Source: Mytilus galloprovincialis
Lineage: Eukaryota; Mollusca; Bivalvia; Mytilida; Mytilidae
NCBI RefSeq assembly: GCF_965363235.1
Contig: NC_134839.1
Location: forward strand, 59,053,560-59,117,559
Direction of reading: 5' to 3'
DNA: 64,000 nt
Below are positions 48,233 through 59,869 of the stretch, piece after piece (within the stretch, counting starts at the first letter, position 1; each line of letters starts with the position of its first letter). The translations under genes and the position numbers were made by a program. Under the pieces are notes generated by a model. It made no database searches, was not told where the DNA came from, and worked only from the letters and a program-made list of their open reading frames with translations.

Positions 48233-49029
48233 GACGCTTTATAGTTGAGCTAAATCAAGATATCATTCGTTTACAACATTTACAACTGATAAAAATATGT
48301 CTTATAGGCATACATTACGAAATATTACGTAGAAATATGTTTCTTTTTGGTTTTCCAAAATCAAACTCAAATTCTTTCTTAATACTAAATGCATGCAATC
48401 AAATTACATATTTCGCTTCTCTCTCTGAACAGAGTTATCCATTATTTGCTTAGTTCACATTTTTTGGAATGTCTATATATGGTAACATGCATAGCTCAAG
48501 TTGGCTGAGAATTTGATACTCACAAGTAACTTCATACAGGAGGGGCGGTTTTCACCATTTCACATTGGACGGAACCATGTAATCTATATTGTACATTCGG
48601 TTGAGGGCGCGATCGAAGCTTCTAGTCATGAGAAGAAATTATAACGCTTGAACGCTAGGTCGCTGTCGGCTCATCGAAACGTAATAAATGCACGTGCAAA
48701 ACGGGCAAATTGGATAGCAAACTTTTTTTGTCGTTAGCAACACATTGCCTTCGCAGGTTATTATTCTAACGAGTTTCTATCAGCACTACTCAATTCCCCT
48801 TTGGAGAAAAGAAAATGAAAAAAAAAATAATTTCAAAACAATTAAAAGTATTTCAAATAGTAAAGAGCTATAAAAATGAACAACCAACACAGCTCATTAT
48901 GTTTGGCAATGTGTTTTCTTTAAGATAAATATGTTTCTTTCTGCCCTACACTCACCTTGACAAGTAACTACAATGTTAATGGTAATGTTATGAAGTATTT
49001 ACACCTTAAATTGGAGTTTTAGAATCATG

Positions 49030-49120
49030 GCCTCGGTAGCGCAGTAGGTAGCGCGTCAGTCTCATAATCACAAATGACAGAGCGATCTGAAGGTCGTGAG
49101 TTCGATCCTCACCCGGGGCA
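49030..49120 (+). tRNA. tRNA-Met(CAT), copy 21
   Basis: As copy 2; type B, with two private upstream changes (GAGAATTTG, CAACACATTG). Confidence 0.95.
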
Positions 49121-49433
49121 TAGTTTTTTTCTACCCGTAACTCTTGTTTTCAAAGCATTTCTGATAGTTCTGAAAACTTGTGTTATACATTTGTACCTGT
49201 AATATGTTATTTTCTGCAATGTTTGTCATGCATGTCATGCATTTTAAACTGCATTGAGATAGCGTTCAGCATTTGAAATATATGTGATCTTGGATTAAAC
49301 AGAATAATTCTTTTCTATTAAGTATTACAACAATTTTAATATCTTCTGTGTATTAACTTTTTATCCATTTCATATTTTGTCAATTTATGCAAAAATCGAT
49401 AAATTAATTTTCTAACTTACTAAAAAAATCACT

Positions 49434-49515
49434 TGGCAGCGGTGGGATTCGAACCCACGCCTCCGAGGAGACTGGTGCCTTAAACCAGCGCCTTAGACCG
49501 CTCGGCCACGCTACC
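49434..49515 (-). tRNA. tRNA-Leu(AAG), copy 21
   Basis: As copy 2. Confidence 0.95.
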
Positions 49516-50312
49516 GACGCTTTATAGTTGAGCTAAATCAAGATATCATTCGTTTACAACATTTACAACTGATAAAAATATGTCTTATAGGCATACATTA
49601 CGAAATATTACGTAGAAATATGTTTCTTTTTGGTTTTCCAAAATCAAACTCAAATTCTTTCTTAATACTAAATGCATGCAATCAAATTACATATTTCGCT
49701 TCTCTCTCTGAACAGAGTTATCCATTATTTGCTTAGTTCACATTTTTTGGAATGTCTATATATGGTAACATGCATAGCTCAAGTTGGCTGAGCATTTGAT
49801 ACTCACAAGTAACTTCATACAGGAGGGGCGGTTTTCACCATTTCACATTGGACGGAACCATGTAATCTATATTGTACATTCGGTTGAGGGCGCGATCGAA
49901 GCTTCTAGTCATGAGAAGAAATTATAACGCTTGAACGCTAGGTCGCTGTCGGCTCATCGAAACGTAATAAATGCACGTGCAAAACGGGCAAATTGGATAG
50001 CAAACTTTTTTTGTCGTTAGCAACAAATTGCCTTCGCAGGTTATTATTCTAACGAGTTTCTATCAGCACTACTCAATTCCCCTTTGGAGAAAAGAAAATG
50101 AAAAAAAAAATAATTTCAAAACAATTAAAAGTATTTCAAATAGTAAAGAGCTATAAAAATGAACAACCAACACAGCTCATTATGTTTGGCAATGTGTTTT
50201 CTTTAAGATAAATATGTTTCTTTCTGCCCTACACTCACCTTGACAAGTAACTACAATGTTAATGGTAATGTTATGAAGTATTTACACCTTAAATTGGAGT
50301 TTTAGAATCATG

Positions 50313-50403
50313 GCCTCGGTAGCGCAGTAGGTAGCGCGTCAGTCTCATAATCACAAATGACAGAGCGATCTGAAGGTCGTGAGTTCGATCCTCACCCGGG
50401 GCA
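50313..50403 (+). tRNA. tRNA-Met(CAT), copy 22
   Basis: As copy 2; type B. Confidence 0.95.
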
Positions 50404-50716
50404 TAGTTTTTTTCTACCCGTAACTCTTGTTTTCAAAGCATTTCTGATAGTTCTGAAAACTTGTGTTATACATTTGTACCTGTAATATGTTATTTTCTGC
50501 AATGTTTGTCATGCATGTCATGCATTTTAAACTGCATTGAGATAGCGTTCAGCATTTGAAATATATGTGATCTTGGATTAAACAGAATAATTCTTTTCTA
50601 TTAAGTATTACAACAATTTTAATATCTTCTGTGTATTAACTTTTTATCCATTTCATATTTTGTCAATTTATGCAAAAATCGATAAATTAATTTTCTAACT
50701 TACTAAAAAAATCACT

Positions 50717-50798
50717 TGGCAGCGGTGGGATTCGAACCCACGCCTCCGAGGAGACTGGTGCCTTAAACCAGCGCCTTAGACCGCTCGGCCACGCTACC
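50717..50798 (-). tRNA. tRNA-Leu(AAG), copy 22
   Basis: As copy 2. Confidence 0.95.
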
Positions 50799-51595
50799 GA
50801 CGCTTTATAGTTGAGCTAAATCAAGATATCATTCGTTTACAACATTTACAACTGATAAAAATATGTCTTATAGGCATACATTACGAAATATTACGTAGAA
50901 ATATGTTTCTTTTTGGTTTTCCAAAATCAAACTCAAATTCTTTCTTAATACTAAATGCATGCAATCAAATTACATATTTCGCTTCTCTCTCTGAACAGAG
51001 TTATCCATTATTTGCTTAGTTCACATTTTTTGGAATGTCTATATATGGTAACATGCATAGCTCAAGTTGGCTGAGCATTTGATACTCACAAGTAACTTCA
51101 TACAGGAGGGGCGGTTTTCACCATTTCACATTGGACGGAACCATGTAATCTATATTGTACATTCGGTTGAGGGCGCGATCGAAGCTTCTAGTCATGAGAA
51201 GAAATTATAACGCTTGAACGCTAGGTCGCTGTCGGCTCATCGAAACGTAATAAATGCACGTGCAAAACGGGCAAATTGGATAGCAAACTTTTTTTGTCGT
51301 TAGCAACAAATTGCCTTCGCAGGTTATTATTCTAACGAGTTTCTATCAGCACTACTCAATTCCCCTTTGGAGAAAAGAAAATGAAAAAAAAAATAATTTC
51401 AAAACAATTAAAAGTATTTCAAATAGTAAAGAGCTATAAAAATGAACAACCAACACAGCTCATTATGTTTGGCAATGTGTTTTCTTTAAGATAAATATGT
51501 TTCTTTCTGCCCTACACTCACCTTGACAAGTAACTACAATGTTAATGGTAATGTTATGAAGTATTTACACCTTAAATTGGAGTTTTAGAATCATG

Positions 51596-51686
51596 GCCTC
51601 GGTAGCGCAGTAGGTAGCGCGTCAGTCTCATAATCACAAATGACAGAGCGATCTGAAGGTCGTGAGTTCGATCCTCACCCGGGGCA
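51596..51686 (+). tRNA. tRNA-Met(CAT), copy 23
   Basis: As copy 2; type B. Confidence 0.95.
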
Positions 51687-51999
51687 TAGTTTTTTTCTAC
51701 CCGTAACTCTTGTTTTCAAAGCATTTCTGATAGTTCTGAAAACTTGTGTTATACATTTGTACCTGTAATATGTTATTTTCTGCAATGTTTGTCATGCATG
51801 TCATGCATTTTAAACTGCATTGAGATAGCGTTCAGCATTTGAAATATATGTGATCTTGGATTAAACAGAATAATTCTTTTCTATTAAGTATTACAACAAT
51901 TTTAATATCTTCTGTGTATTAACTTTTTATCCATTTCATATTTTGTCAATTTATGCAAAAATCGATAAATTAATTTTCTAACTTACTAAAAAAATCACT

Positions 52000-52081
52000 T
52001 GGCAGCGGTGGGATTCGAACCCACGCCTCCGAGGAGACTGGTGCCTTAAACCAGCGCCTTAGACCGCTCGGCCACGCTACC
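52000..52081 (-). tRNA. tRNA-Leu(AAG), copy 23
   Basis: As copy 2. Confidence 0.95.
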
Positions 52082-52878
52082 GACGCTTTATAGTTGAGCT
52101 AAATCAAGATATCATTCGTTTACAACATTTACAACTGATAAAAATATGTCTTATAGGCATACATTACGAAATATTACGTAGAAATATGTTTCTTTTTGGT
52201 TTTCCAAAATCAAACTCAAATTCTTTCTTAATACTAAATGCATGCAATCAAATTACATATTTCGCTTCTCTCTCTGAACAGAGTTATCCATTATTTGCTT
52301 AGTTCACATTTTTTGGAATGTCTATATATGGTAACATGCATAGCTCAAGTTGGCTGAGCATTTGATACTCACAAGTAACTTCATACAGGAGGGGCGGTTT
52401 TCACCATTTCACATTGGACGGAACCATGTAATCTATATTGTACATTCGGTTGAGGGCGCGATCGAAGCTTCTAGTCATGAGAAGAAATTATAACGCTTGA
52501 ACGCTAGGTCGCTGTCGGCTCATCGAAACGTAATAAATGCACGTGCAAAACGGGCAAATTGGATAGCAAACTTTTTTTGTCGTTAGCAACAAATTGCCTT
52601 CGCAGGTTATTATTCTAACGAGTTTCTATCAGCACTACTCAATTCCCCTTTGGAGAAAAGAAAATGAAAAAAAAAATAATTTCAAAACAATTAAAAGTAT
52701 TTCAAATAGTAAAGAGCTATAAAAATGAACAACCAACACAGCTCATTATGTTTGGCAATGTGTTTTCTTTAAGATAAATATGTTTCTTTCTGCCCTACAC
52801 TCACCTTGACAAGTAACTACAATGTTAATGGTAATGTTATGAAGTATTTACACCTTAAATTGGAGTTTTAGAATCATG

Positions 52879-52969
52879 GCCTCGGTAGCGCAGTAGGTAG
52901 CGCGTCAGTCTCATAATCACAAATGACAGAGCGATCTGAAGGTCGTGAGTTCGATCCTCACCCGGGGCA
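52879..52969 (+). tRNA. tRNA-Met(CAT), copy 24
   Basis: As copy 2; type B. Confidence 0.95.
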
Positions 52970-53282
52970 TAGTTTTTTTCTACCCGTAACTCTTGTTTTC
53001 AAAGCATTTCTGATAGTTCTGAAAACTTGTGTTATACATTTGTACCTGTAATATGTTATTTTCTGCAATGTTTGTCATGCATGTCATGCATTTTAAACTG
53101 CATTGAGATAGCGTTCAGCATTTGAAATATATGTGATCTTGGATTAAACAGAATAATTCTTTTCTATTAAGTATTACAACAATTTTAATATCTTCTGTGT
53201 ATTAACTTTTTATCCATTTCATATTTTGTCAATTTATGCAAAAATCGATAAATTAATTTTCTAACTTACTAAAAAAATCACT

Positions 53283-53364
53283 TGGCAGCGGTGGGATTCG
53301 AACCCACGCCTCCGAGGAGACTGGTGCCTTAAACCAGCGCCTTAGACCGCTCGGCCACGCTACC
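53283..53364 (-). tRNA. tRNA-Leu(AAG), copy 24
   Basis: As copy 2. Confidence 0.95.
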
Positions 53365-54161
53365 GACGCTTTATAGTTGAGCTAAATCAAGATATCATTC
53401 GTTTACAACATTTACAACTGATAAAAATATGTCTTATAGGCATACATTACGAAATATTACGTAGAAATATGTTTCTTTTTGGTTTTCCAAAATCAAACTC
53501 AAATTCTTTCTTAATACTAAATGCATGCAATCAAATTACATATTTCGCTTCTCTCTCTGAACAGAGTTATCCATTATTTGCTTAGTTCACATTTTTTGGA
53601 ATGTCTATATATGGTAACATGCATAGCTCAAGTTGGCTGAGCATTTGATACTCACAAGTAACTTCATACAGGAGGGGCGGTTTTCACCATTTCACATTGG
53701 ACGGAACCATGTAATCTATATTGTACATTCGGTTGAGGGCGCGATCGAAGCTTCTAGTCATGAGAAGAAATTATAACGCTTGAACGCTAGGTCGCTGTCG
53801 GCTCATCGAAACGTAATAAATGCACGTGCAAAACGGGCAAATTGGATAGCAAACTTTTTTTGTCGTTAGCAACAAATTGCCTTCGCAGGTTATTATTCTA
53901 ACGAGTTTCTATCAGCACTACTCAATTCCCCTTTGGAGAAAAGAAAATGAAAAAAAAAATAATTTCAAAACAATTAAAAGTATTTCAAATAGTAAAGAGC
54001 TATAAAAATGAACAACCAACACAGCTCATTATGTTTGGCAATGTGTTTTCTTTAAGATAAATATGTTTCTTTCTGCCCTACACTCACCTTGACAAGTAAC
54101 TACAATGTTAATGGTAATGTTATGAAGTATTTACACCTTAAATTGGAGTTTTAGAATCATG

Positions 54162-54252
54162 GCCTCGGTAGCGCAGTAGGTAGCGCGTCAGTCTCATAAT
54201 CACAAATGACAGAGCGATCTGAAGGTCGTGAGTTCGATCCTCACCCGGGGCA
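54162..54252 (+). tRNA. tRNA-Met(CAT), copy 25
   Basis: As copy 2; type B. Confidence 0.95.
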
Positions 54253-54565
54253 TAGTTTTTTTCTACCCGTAACTCTTGTTTTCAAAGCATTTCTGATAGT
54301 TCTGAAAACTTGTGTTATACATTTGTACCTGTAATATGTTATTTTCTGCAATGTTTGTCATGCATGTCATGCATTTTAAACTGCATTGAGATAGCGTTCA
54401 GCATTTGAAATATATGTGATCTTGGATTAAACAGAATAATTCTTTTCTATTAAGTATTACAACAATTTTAATATCTTCTGTGTATTAACTTTTTATCCAT
54501 TTCATATTTTGTCAATTTATGCAAAAATCGATAAATTAATTTTCTAACTTACTAAAAAAATCACT

Positions 54566-54647
54566 TGGCAGCGGTGGGATTCGAACCCACGCCTCCGAGG
54601 AGACTGGTGCCTTAAACCAGCGCCTTAGACCGCTCGGCCACGCTACC
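54566..54647 (-). tRNA. tRNA-Leu(AAG), copy 25
   Basis: As copy 2. Confidence 0.95.
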
Positions 54648-55444
54648 GACGCTTTATAGTTGAGCTAAATCAAGATATCATTCGTTTACAACATTTACAA
54701 CTGATAAAAATATGTCTTATAGGCATACATTACGAAATATTACGTAGAAATATGTTTCTTTTTGGTTTTCCAAAATCAAACTCAAATTCTTTCTTAATAC
54801 TAAATGCATGCAATCAAATTACATATTTCGCTTCTCTCTCTGAACAGAGTTATCCATTATTTGCTTAGTTCACATTTTTTGGAATGTCTATATATGGTAA
54901 CATGCATAGCTCAAGTTGGCTGAGCATTTGATACTCACAAGTAACTTCATACAGGAGGGGCGGTTTTCACCATTTCACATTGGACGGAACCATGTAATCT
55001 ATATTGTACATTCGGTTGAGGGCGCGATCGAAGCTTCTAGTCATGAGAAGAAATTATAACGCTTGAACGCTAGGTCGCTGTCGGCTCATCGAAACGTAAT
55101 AAATGCACGTGCAAAACGGGCAAATTGGATAGCAAACTTTTTTTGTCGTTAGCAACAAATTGCCTTCGCAGGTTATTATTCTAACGAGTTTCTATCAGCA
55201 CTACTCAATTCCCCTTTGGAGAAAAGAAAATGAAAAAAAAAATAATTTCAAAACAATTAAAAGTATTTCAAATAGTAAAGAGCTATAAAAATGAACAACC
55301 AACACAGCTCATTATGTTTGGCAATGTGTTTTCTTTAAGATAAATATGTTTCTTTCTGCCCTACACTCACCTTGACAAGTAACTACAATGTTAATGGTAA
55401 TGTTATGAAGTATTTACACCTTAAATTGGAGTTTTAGAATCATG

Positions 55445-55535
55445 GCCTCGGTAGCGCAGTAGGTAGCGCGTCAGTCTCATAATCACAAATGACAGAGCGA
55501 TCTGAAGGTCGTGAGTTCGATCCTCACCCGGGGCA
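55445..55535 (+). tRNA. tRNA-Met(CAT), copy 26
   Basis: As copy 2; type B, with a private change (AAGAATTAC) between the two genes. Confidence 0.95.
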
Positions 55536-55848
55536 TAGTTTTTTTCTACCCGTAACTCTTGTTTTCAAAGCATTTCTGATAGTTCTGAAAACTTGTGTTA
55601 TACATTTGTACCTGTAATATGTTATTTTCTGCAATGTTTGTCATGCATGTCATGCATTTTAAACTGCATTGAGATAGCGTTCAGCATTTGAAATATATGT
55701 GATCTTGGATTAAACAGAATAATTCTTTTCTATTAAGAATTACAACAATTTTAATATCTTCTGTGTATTAACTTTTTATCCATTTCATATTTTGTCAATT
55801 TATGCAAAAATCGATAAATTAATTTTCTAACTTACTAAAAAAATCACT

Positions 55849-55930
55849 TGGCAGCGGTGGGATTCGAACCCACGCCTCCGAGGAGACTGGTGCCTTAAAC
55901 CAGCGCCTTAGACCGCTCGGCCACGCTACC
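55849..55930 (-). tRNA. tRNA-Leu(AAG), copy 26
   Basis: As copy 2. Confidence 0.95.
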
Positions 55931-56727
55931 GACGCTTTATAGTTGAGCTAAATCAAGATATCATTCGTTTACAACATTTACAACTGATAAAAATATGTCT
56001 TATAGGCATACATTACGAAATATTACGTAGAAATATGTTTCTTTTTGGTTTTCCAAAATCAAACTCAAATTCTTTCTTAATACTAAATGCATGCAATCAA
56101 ATTACATATTTCGCTTCTCTCTCTGAACAGAGTTATCCATTATTTGCTTAGTTCACATTTTTTGGAATGTCTATATATGGTAACATGCATAGCTCAAGTT
56201 GGCTGAGCATTTGATACTCACAAGTAACTTCATACAGGAGGGGCGGTTTTCACCATTTCACATTGGACGGAACCATGTAATCTATATTGTACATTCGGTT
56301 GAGGGCGCGATCGAAGCTTCTAGTCATGAGAAGAAATTATAACGCTTGAACGCTAGGTCGCTGTCGGCTCATCGAAACGTAATAAATGCACGTGCAAAAC
56401 GGGCAAATTGGATAGCAAACTTTTTTTGTCGTTAGCAACAAATTGCCTTCGCAGGTTATTATTCTAACGAGTTTCTATCAGCACTACTCAATTCCCCTTT
56501 GGAGAAAAGAAAATGAAAAAAAAAATAATTTCAAAACAATTAAAAGTATTTCAAATAGTAAAGAGCTATAAAAATGAACAACCAACACAGCTCATTATGT
56601 TTGGCAATGTGTTTTCTTTAAGATAAATATGTTTCTTTCTGCCCTACACTCACCTTGACAAGTAACTACAATGTTAATGGTAATGTTATGAAGTATTTAC
56701 ACCTTAAATTGGAGTAATAGAATCATG

Positions 56728-56818
56728 GCCTCGGTAGCGCAGTAGGTAGCGCGTCAGTCTCATAATCACAAATGACAGAGCGATCTGAAGGTCGTGAGTT
56801 CGATCCTCACCCGGGGCA
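56728..56818 (+). tRNA. tRNA-Met(CAT), copy 27
   Basis: As copy 2; type B, with GGAGTAATAG in place of GGAGTTTTAG just upstream. Confidence 0.95.
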
Positions 56819-57131
56819 TAGTTTTTTTCTACCCGTAACTCTTGTTTTCAAAGCATTTCTGATAGTTCTGAAAACTTGTGTTATACATTTGTACCTGTAA
56901 TATGTTATTTTCTGCAATGTTTGTCATGCATGTCATGCATTTTAAACTGCATTGAGATAGCGTTCAGCATTTGAAATATATGTGATCTTGGATTAAACAG
57001 AATAATTCTTTTCTATTAAGTATTACAACAATTTTAATATCTTCTGTGTATTAACTTTTTATCCATTTCATATTTTGTCAATTTATGCAAAAATCGATAA
57101 ATTAATTTTCTAACTTACTAAAAAAATCACT

Positions 57132-57213
57132 TGGCAGCGGTGGGATTCGAACCCACGCCTCCGAGGAGACTGGTGCCTTAAACCAGCGCCTTAGACCGCT
57201 CGGCCACGCTACC
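57132..57213 (-). tRNA. tRNA-Leu(AAG), copy 27
   Basis: As copy 2. Confidence 0.95.
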
Positions 57214-58010
57214 GACGCTTTATAGTTGAGCTAAATCAAGATATCATTCGTTTACAACATTTACAACTGATAAAAATATGTCTTATAGGCATACATTACG
57301 AAATATTACGTAGAAATATGTTTCTTTTTGGTTTTCCAAAATCAAACTCAAATTCTTTCTTAATACTAAATGCATGCAATCAAATTACATATTTCGCTTC
57401 TCTCTCTGAACAGAGTTATCCATTATTTGCTTAGTTCACATTTTTTGGAATGTCTATATATGGTAACATGCATAGCTCAAGTTGGCTGAGCATTTGATAC
57501 TCACAAGTAACTTCATACAGGAGGGGCGGTTTTCACCATTTCACATTGGACGGAACCATGTAATCTATATTGTACATTCGGTTGAGGGCGCGATCGAAGC
57601 TTCTAGTCATGAGAAGAAATTATAACGCTTGAACGCTAGGTCGCTGTCGGCTCATCGAAACGTAATAAATGCACGTGCAAAACGGGCAAATTGGATAGCA
57701 AACTTTTTTTGTCGTTAGCAACAAATTGCCTTCGCAGGTTATTATTCTAACGAGTTTCTATCAGCACTACTCAATTCCCCTTTGGAGAAAAGAAAATGAA
57801 AAAAAAAATAATTTCAAAACAATTAAAAGTATTTCAAATAGTAAAGAGCTATAAAAATGAACAACCAACACAGCTCATTATGTTTGGCAATGTGTTTTCT
57901 TTAAGATAAATATGTTTCTTTCTGCCCTACACTCACCTTGACAAGTAACTACAATGTTAATGGTAATGTTATGAAGTATTTACACCTTAAATTGGAGTTT
58001 TAGAATCATG

Positions 58011-58101
58011 GCCTCGGTAGCGCAGTAGGTAGCGCGTCAGTCTCATAATCACAAATGACAGAGCGATCTGAAGGTCGTGAGTTCGATCCTCACCCGGGGC
58101 A
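58011..58101 (+). tRNA. tRNA-Met(CAT), copy 28
   Basis: As copy 2; type B. Confidence 0.95.
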
Positions 58102-58414
58102 TAGTTTTTTTCTACCCGTAACTCTTGTTTTCAAAGCATTTCTGATAGTTCTGAAAACTTGTGTTATACATTTGTACCTGTAATATGTTATTTTCTGCAA
58201 TGTTTGTCATGCATGTCATGCATTTTAAACTGCATTGAGATAGCGTTCAGCATTTGAAATATATGTGATCTTGGATTAAACAGAATAATTCTTTTCTATT
58301 AAGTATTACAACAATTTTAATATCTTCTGTGTATTAACTTTTTATCCATTTCATATTTTGTCAATTTATGCAAAAATCGATAAATTAATTTTCTAACTTA
58401 CTAAAAAAATCACT

Positions 58415-58496
58415 TGGCAGCGGTGGGATTCGAACCCACGCCTCCGAGGAGACTGGTGCCTTAAACCAGCGCCTTAGACCGCTCGGCCACGCTACC
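58415..58496 (-). tRNA. tRNA-Leu(AAG), copy 28
   Basis: As copy 2. Confidence 0.95.
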
Positions 58497-59293
58497 GACG
58501 CTTTATAGTTGAGCTAAATCAAGATATCATTCGTTTACAACATTTACAACTGATAAAAATATGTCTTATAGGCATACATTACGAAATATTACGTAGAAAT
58601 ATGTTTCTTTTTGGTTTTCCAAAATCAAACTCAAATTCTTTCTTAATACTAAATGCATGCAATCAAATTACATATTTCGCTTCTCTCTCTGAACAGAGTT
58701 ATCCATTATTTGCTTAGTTCACATTTTTTGGAATGTCTATATATGGTAACATGCATAGCTCAAGTTGGCTGAGCATTTGATACTCACAAGTAACTTCATA
58801 CAGGAGGGGCGGTTTTCACCATTTCACATTGGACGGAACCATGTAATCTATATTGTACATTCGGTTGAGGGCGCGATCGAAGCTTCTAGTCATGAGAAGA
58901 AATTATAACGCTTGAACGCTAGGTCGCTGTCGGCTCATCGAAACGTAATAAATGCACGTGCAAAACGGGCAAATTGGATAGCAAACTTTTTTTGTCGTTA
59001 GCAACAAATTGCCTTCGCAGGTTATTATTCTAACGAGTTTCTATCAGCACTACTCAATTCCCCTTTGGAGAAAAGAAAATGAAAAAAAAAATAATTTCAA
59101 AACAATTAAAAGTATTTCAAATAGTAAAGAGCTATAAAAATGAACAACCAACACAGCTCATTATGTTTGGCAATGTGTTTTCTTTAAGATAAATATGTTT
59201 CTTTCTGCCCTACACTCACCTTGACAAGTAACTACAATGTTAATGGTAATGTTATGAAGTATTTACACCTTAAATTGGAGTTTTAGAATCATG

Positions 59294-59384
59294 GCCTCGG
59301 TAGCGCAGTAGGTAGCGCGTCAGTCTCATAATCACAAATGACAGAGCGATCTGAAGGTCGTGAGTTCGATCCTCACCCGGGGCA
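59294..59384 (+). tRNA. tRNA-Met(CAT), copy 29
   Basis: As copy 2; type B, last one before the LINE. Confidence 0.95.
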
Positions 59385-59697
59385 TAGTTTTTTTCTACCC
59401 GTAACTCTTGTTTTCAAAGCATTTCTGATAGTTCTGAAAACTTGTGTTATACATTTGTACCTGTAATATGTTATTTTCTGCAATGTTTGTCATGCATGTC
59501 ATGCATTTTAAACTGCATTGAGATAGCGTTCAGCATTTGAAATATATGTGATCTTGGATTAAACAGAATAATTCTTTTCTATTAAGTATTACAACAATTT
59601 TAATATCTTCTGTGTATTAACTTTTTATCCATTTCATATTTTGTCAATTTATGCAAAAATCGATAAATTAATTTTCTAACTTACTAAAAAAATCACT

Positions 59698-59759
59698 TGG
59701 CAGCGGTGGGATTCGAACCCACGCCTCCGAGGAGACTGGTGCCTTAAACCAGCGCCTTA
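59698..59759 (-). pseudogene. tRNA-Leu(AAG), copy 29, cut by a LINE
   Basis: The 3' 62 nt are present, from TAAGGCGCTGG (anticodon arm on) to the discriminator. The first 20 nt (acceptor 5' strand and most of box A) are replaced by the LINE poly(A) tail. The break lies in the D loop, after GGTC in the intact gene. Confidence 0.9.
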
Positions 59760-59777
59760 TTTTTTTTTTTTTTTTTT

Positions 59778-59869
59778 ATCTTTATTCAATAAAACATATA
59801 AAATCACAATTCACATTGATAATAAAAGAATAAAATATTCAATAGAGTATCACAGTATTTCTAACGTCA
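59778..59869 (-). other. LINE 3' UTR
   Basis: AT-rich, with AATAAAG about 8 nt before the A-tail, so the element carries its own poly(A) signal. Confidence 0.8.

Larger units (their letters stand above)
19690..59759. repeat. Tandem array of 29 units of about 1.28 kb, each with tRNA-Met and tRNA-Leu
   Basis: Measured from tRNA-Met start to tRNA-Met start, the unit is 1,284 bp (type A), 1,283 bp (type B, AATAATTTC after the A-run) or 1,278 bp (type C, 6-bp deletion giving CATTGGCCATG). Order: A in copies 1-6, 8, 14, 15, 17; C in 7, 9-12; B in 13, 16, 18-29. The step from copy 4 to 5 is 1,285 bp because of an A-run change. The units look over 99 percent identical within a type. Each unit has Met on + and Leu on -, 313 bp apart and convergent. 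The other about 800 bp is non-coding; I checked it for 5S rRNA, snRNA and protein genes and found none. The left end is at 19690; the right end is cut by a LINE. Confidence 0.95.

Noticed and set aside
19690-59759. CRISPR-like or protein-coding explanation of the periodic array
   Set aside because: The unit is 1.28 kb with clear tRNA genes; direct short repeats with variable spacers are absent and no conserved frame runs through the units (a 61-codon frame at 25061 exists only because of one A-run length).
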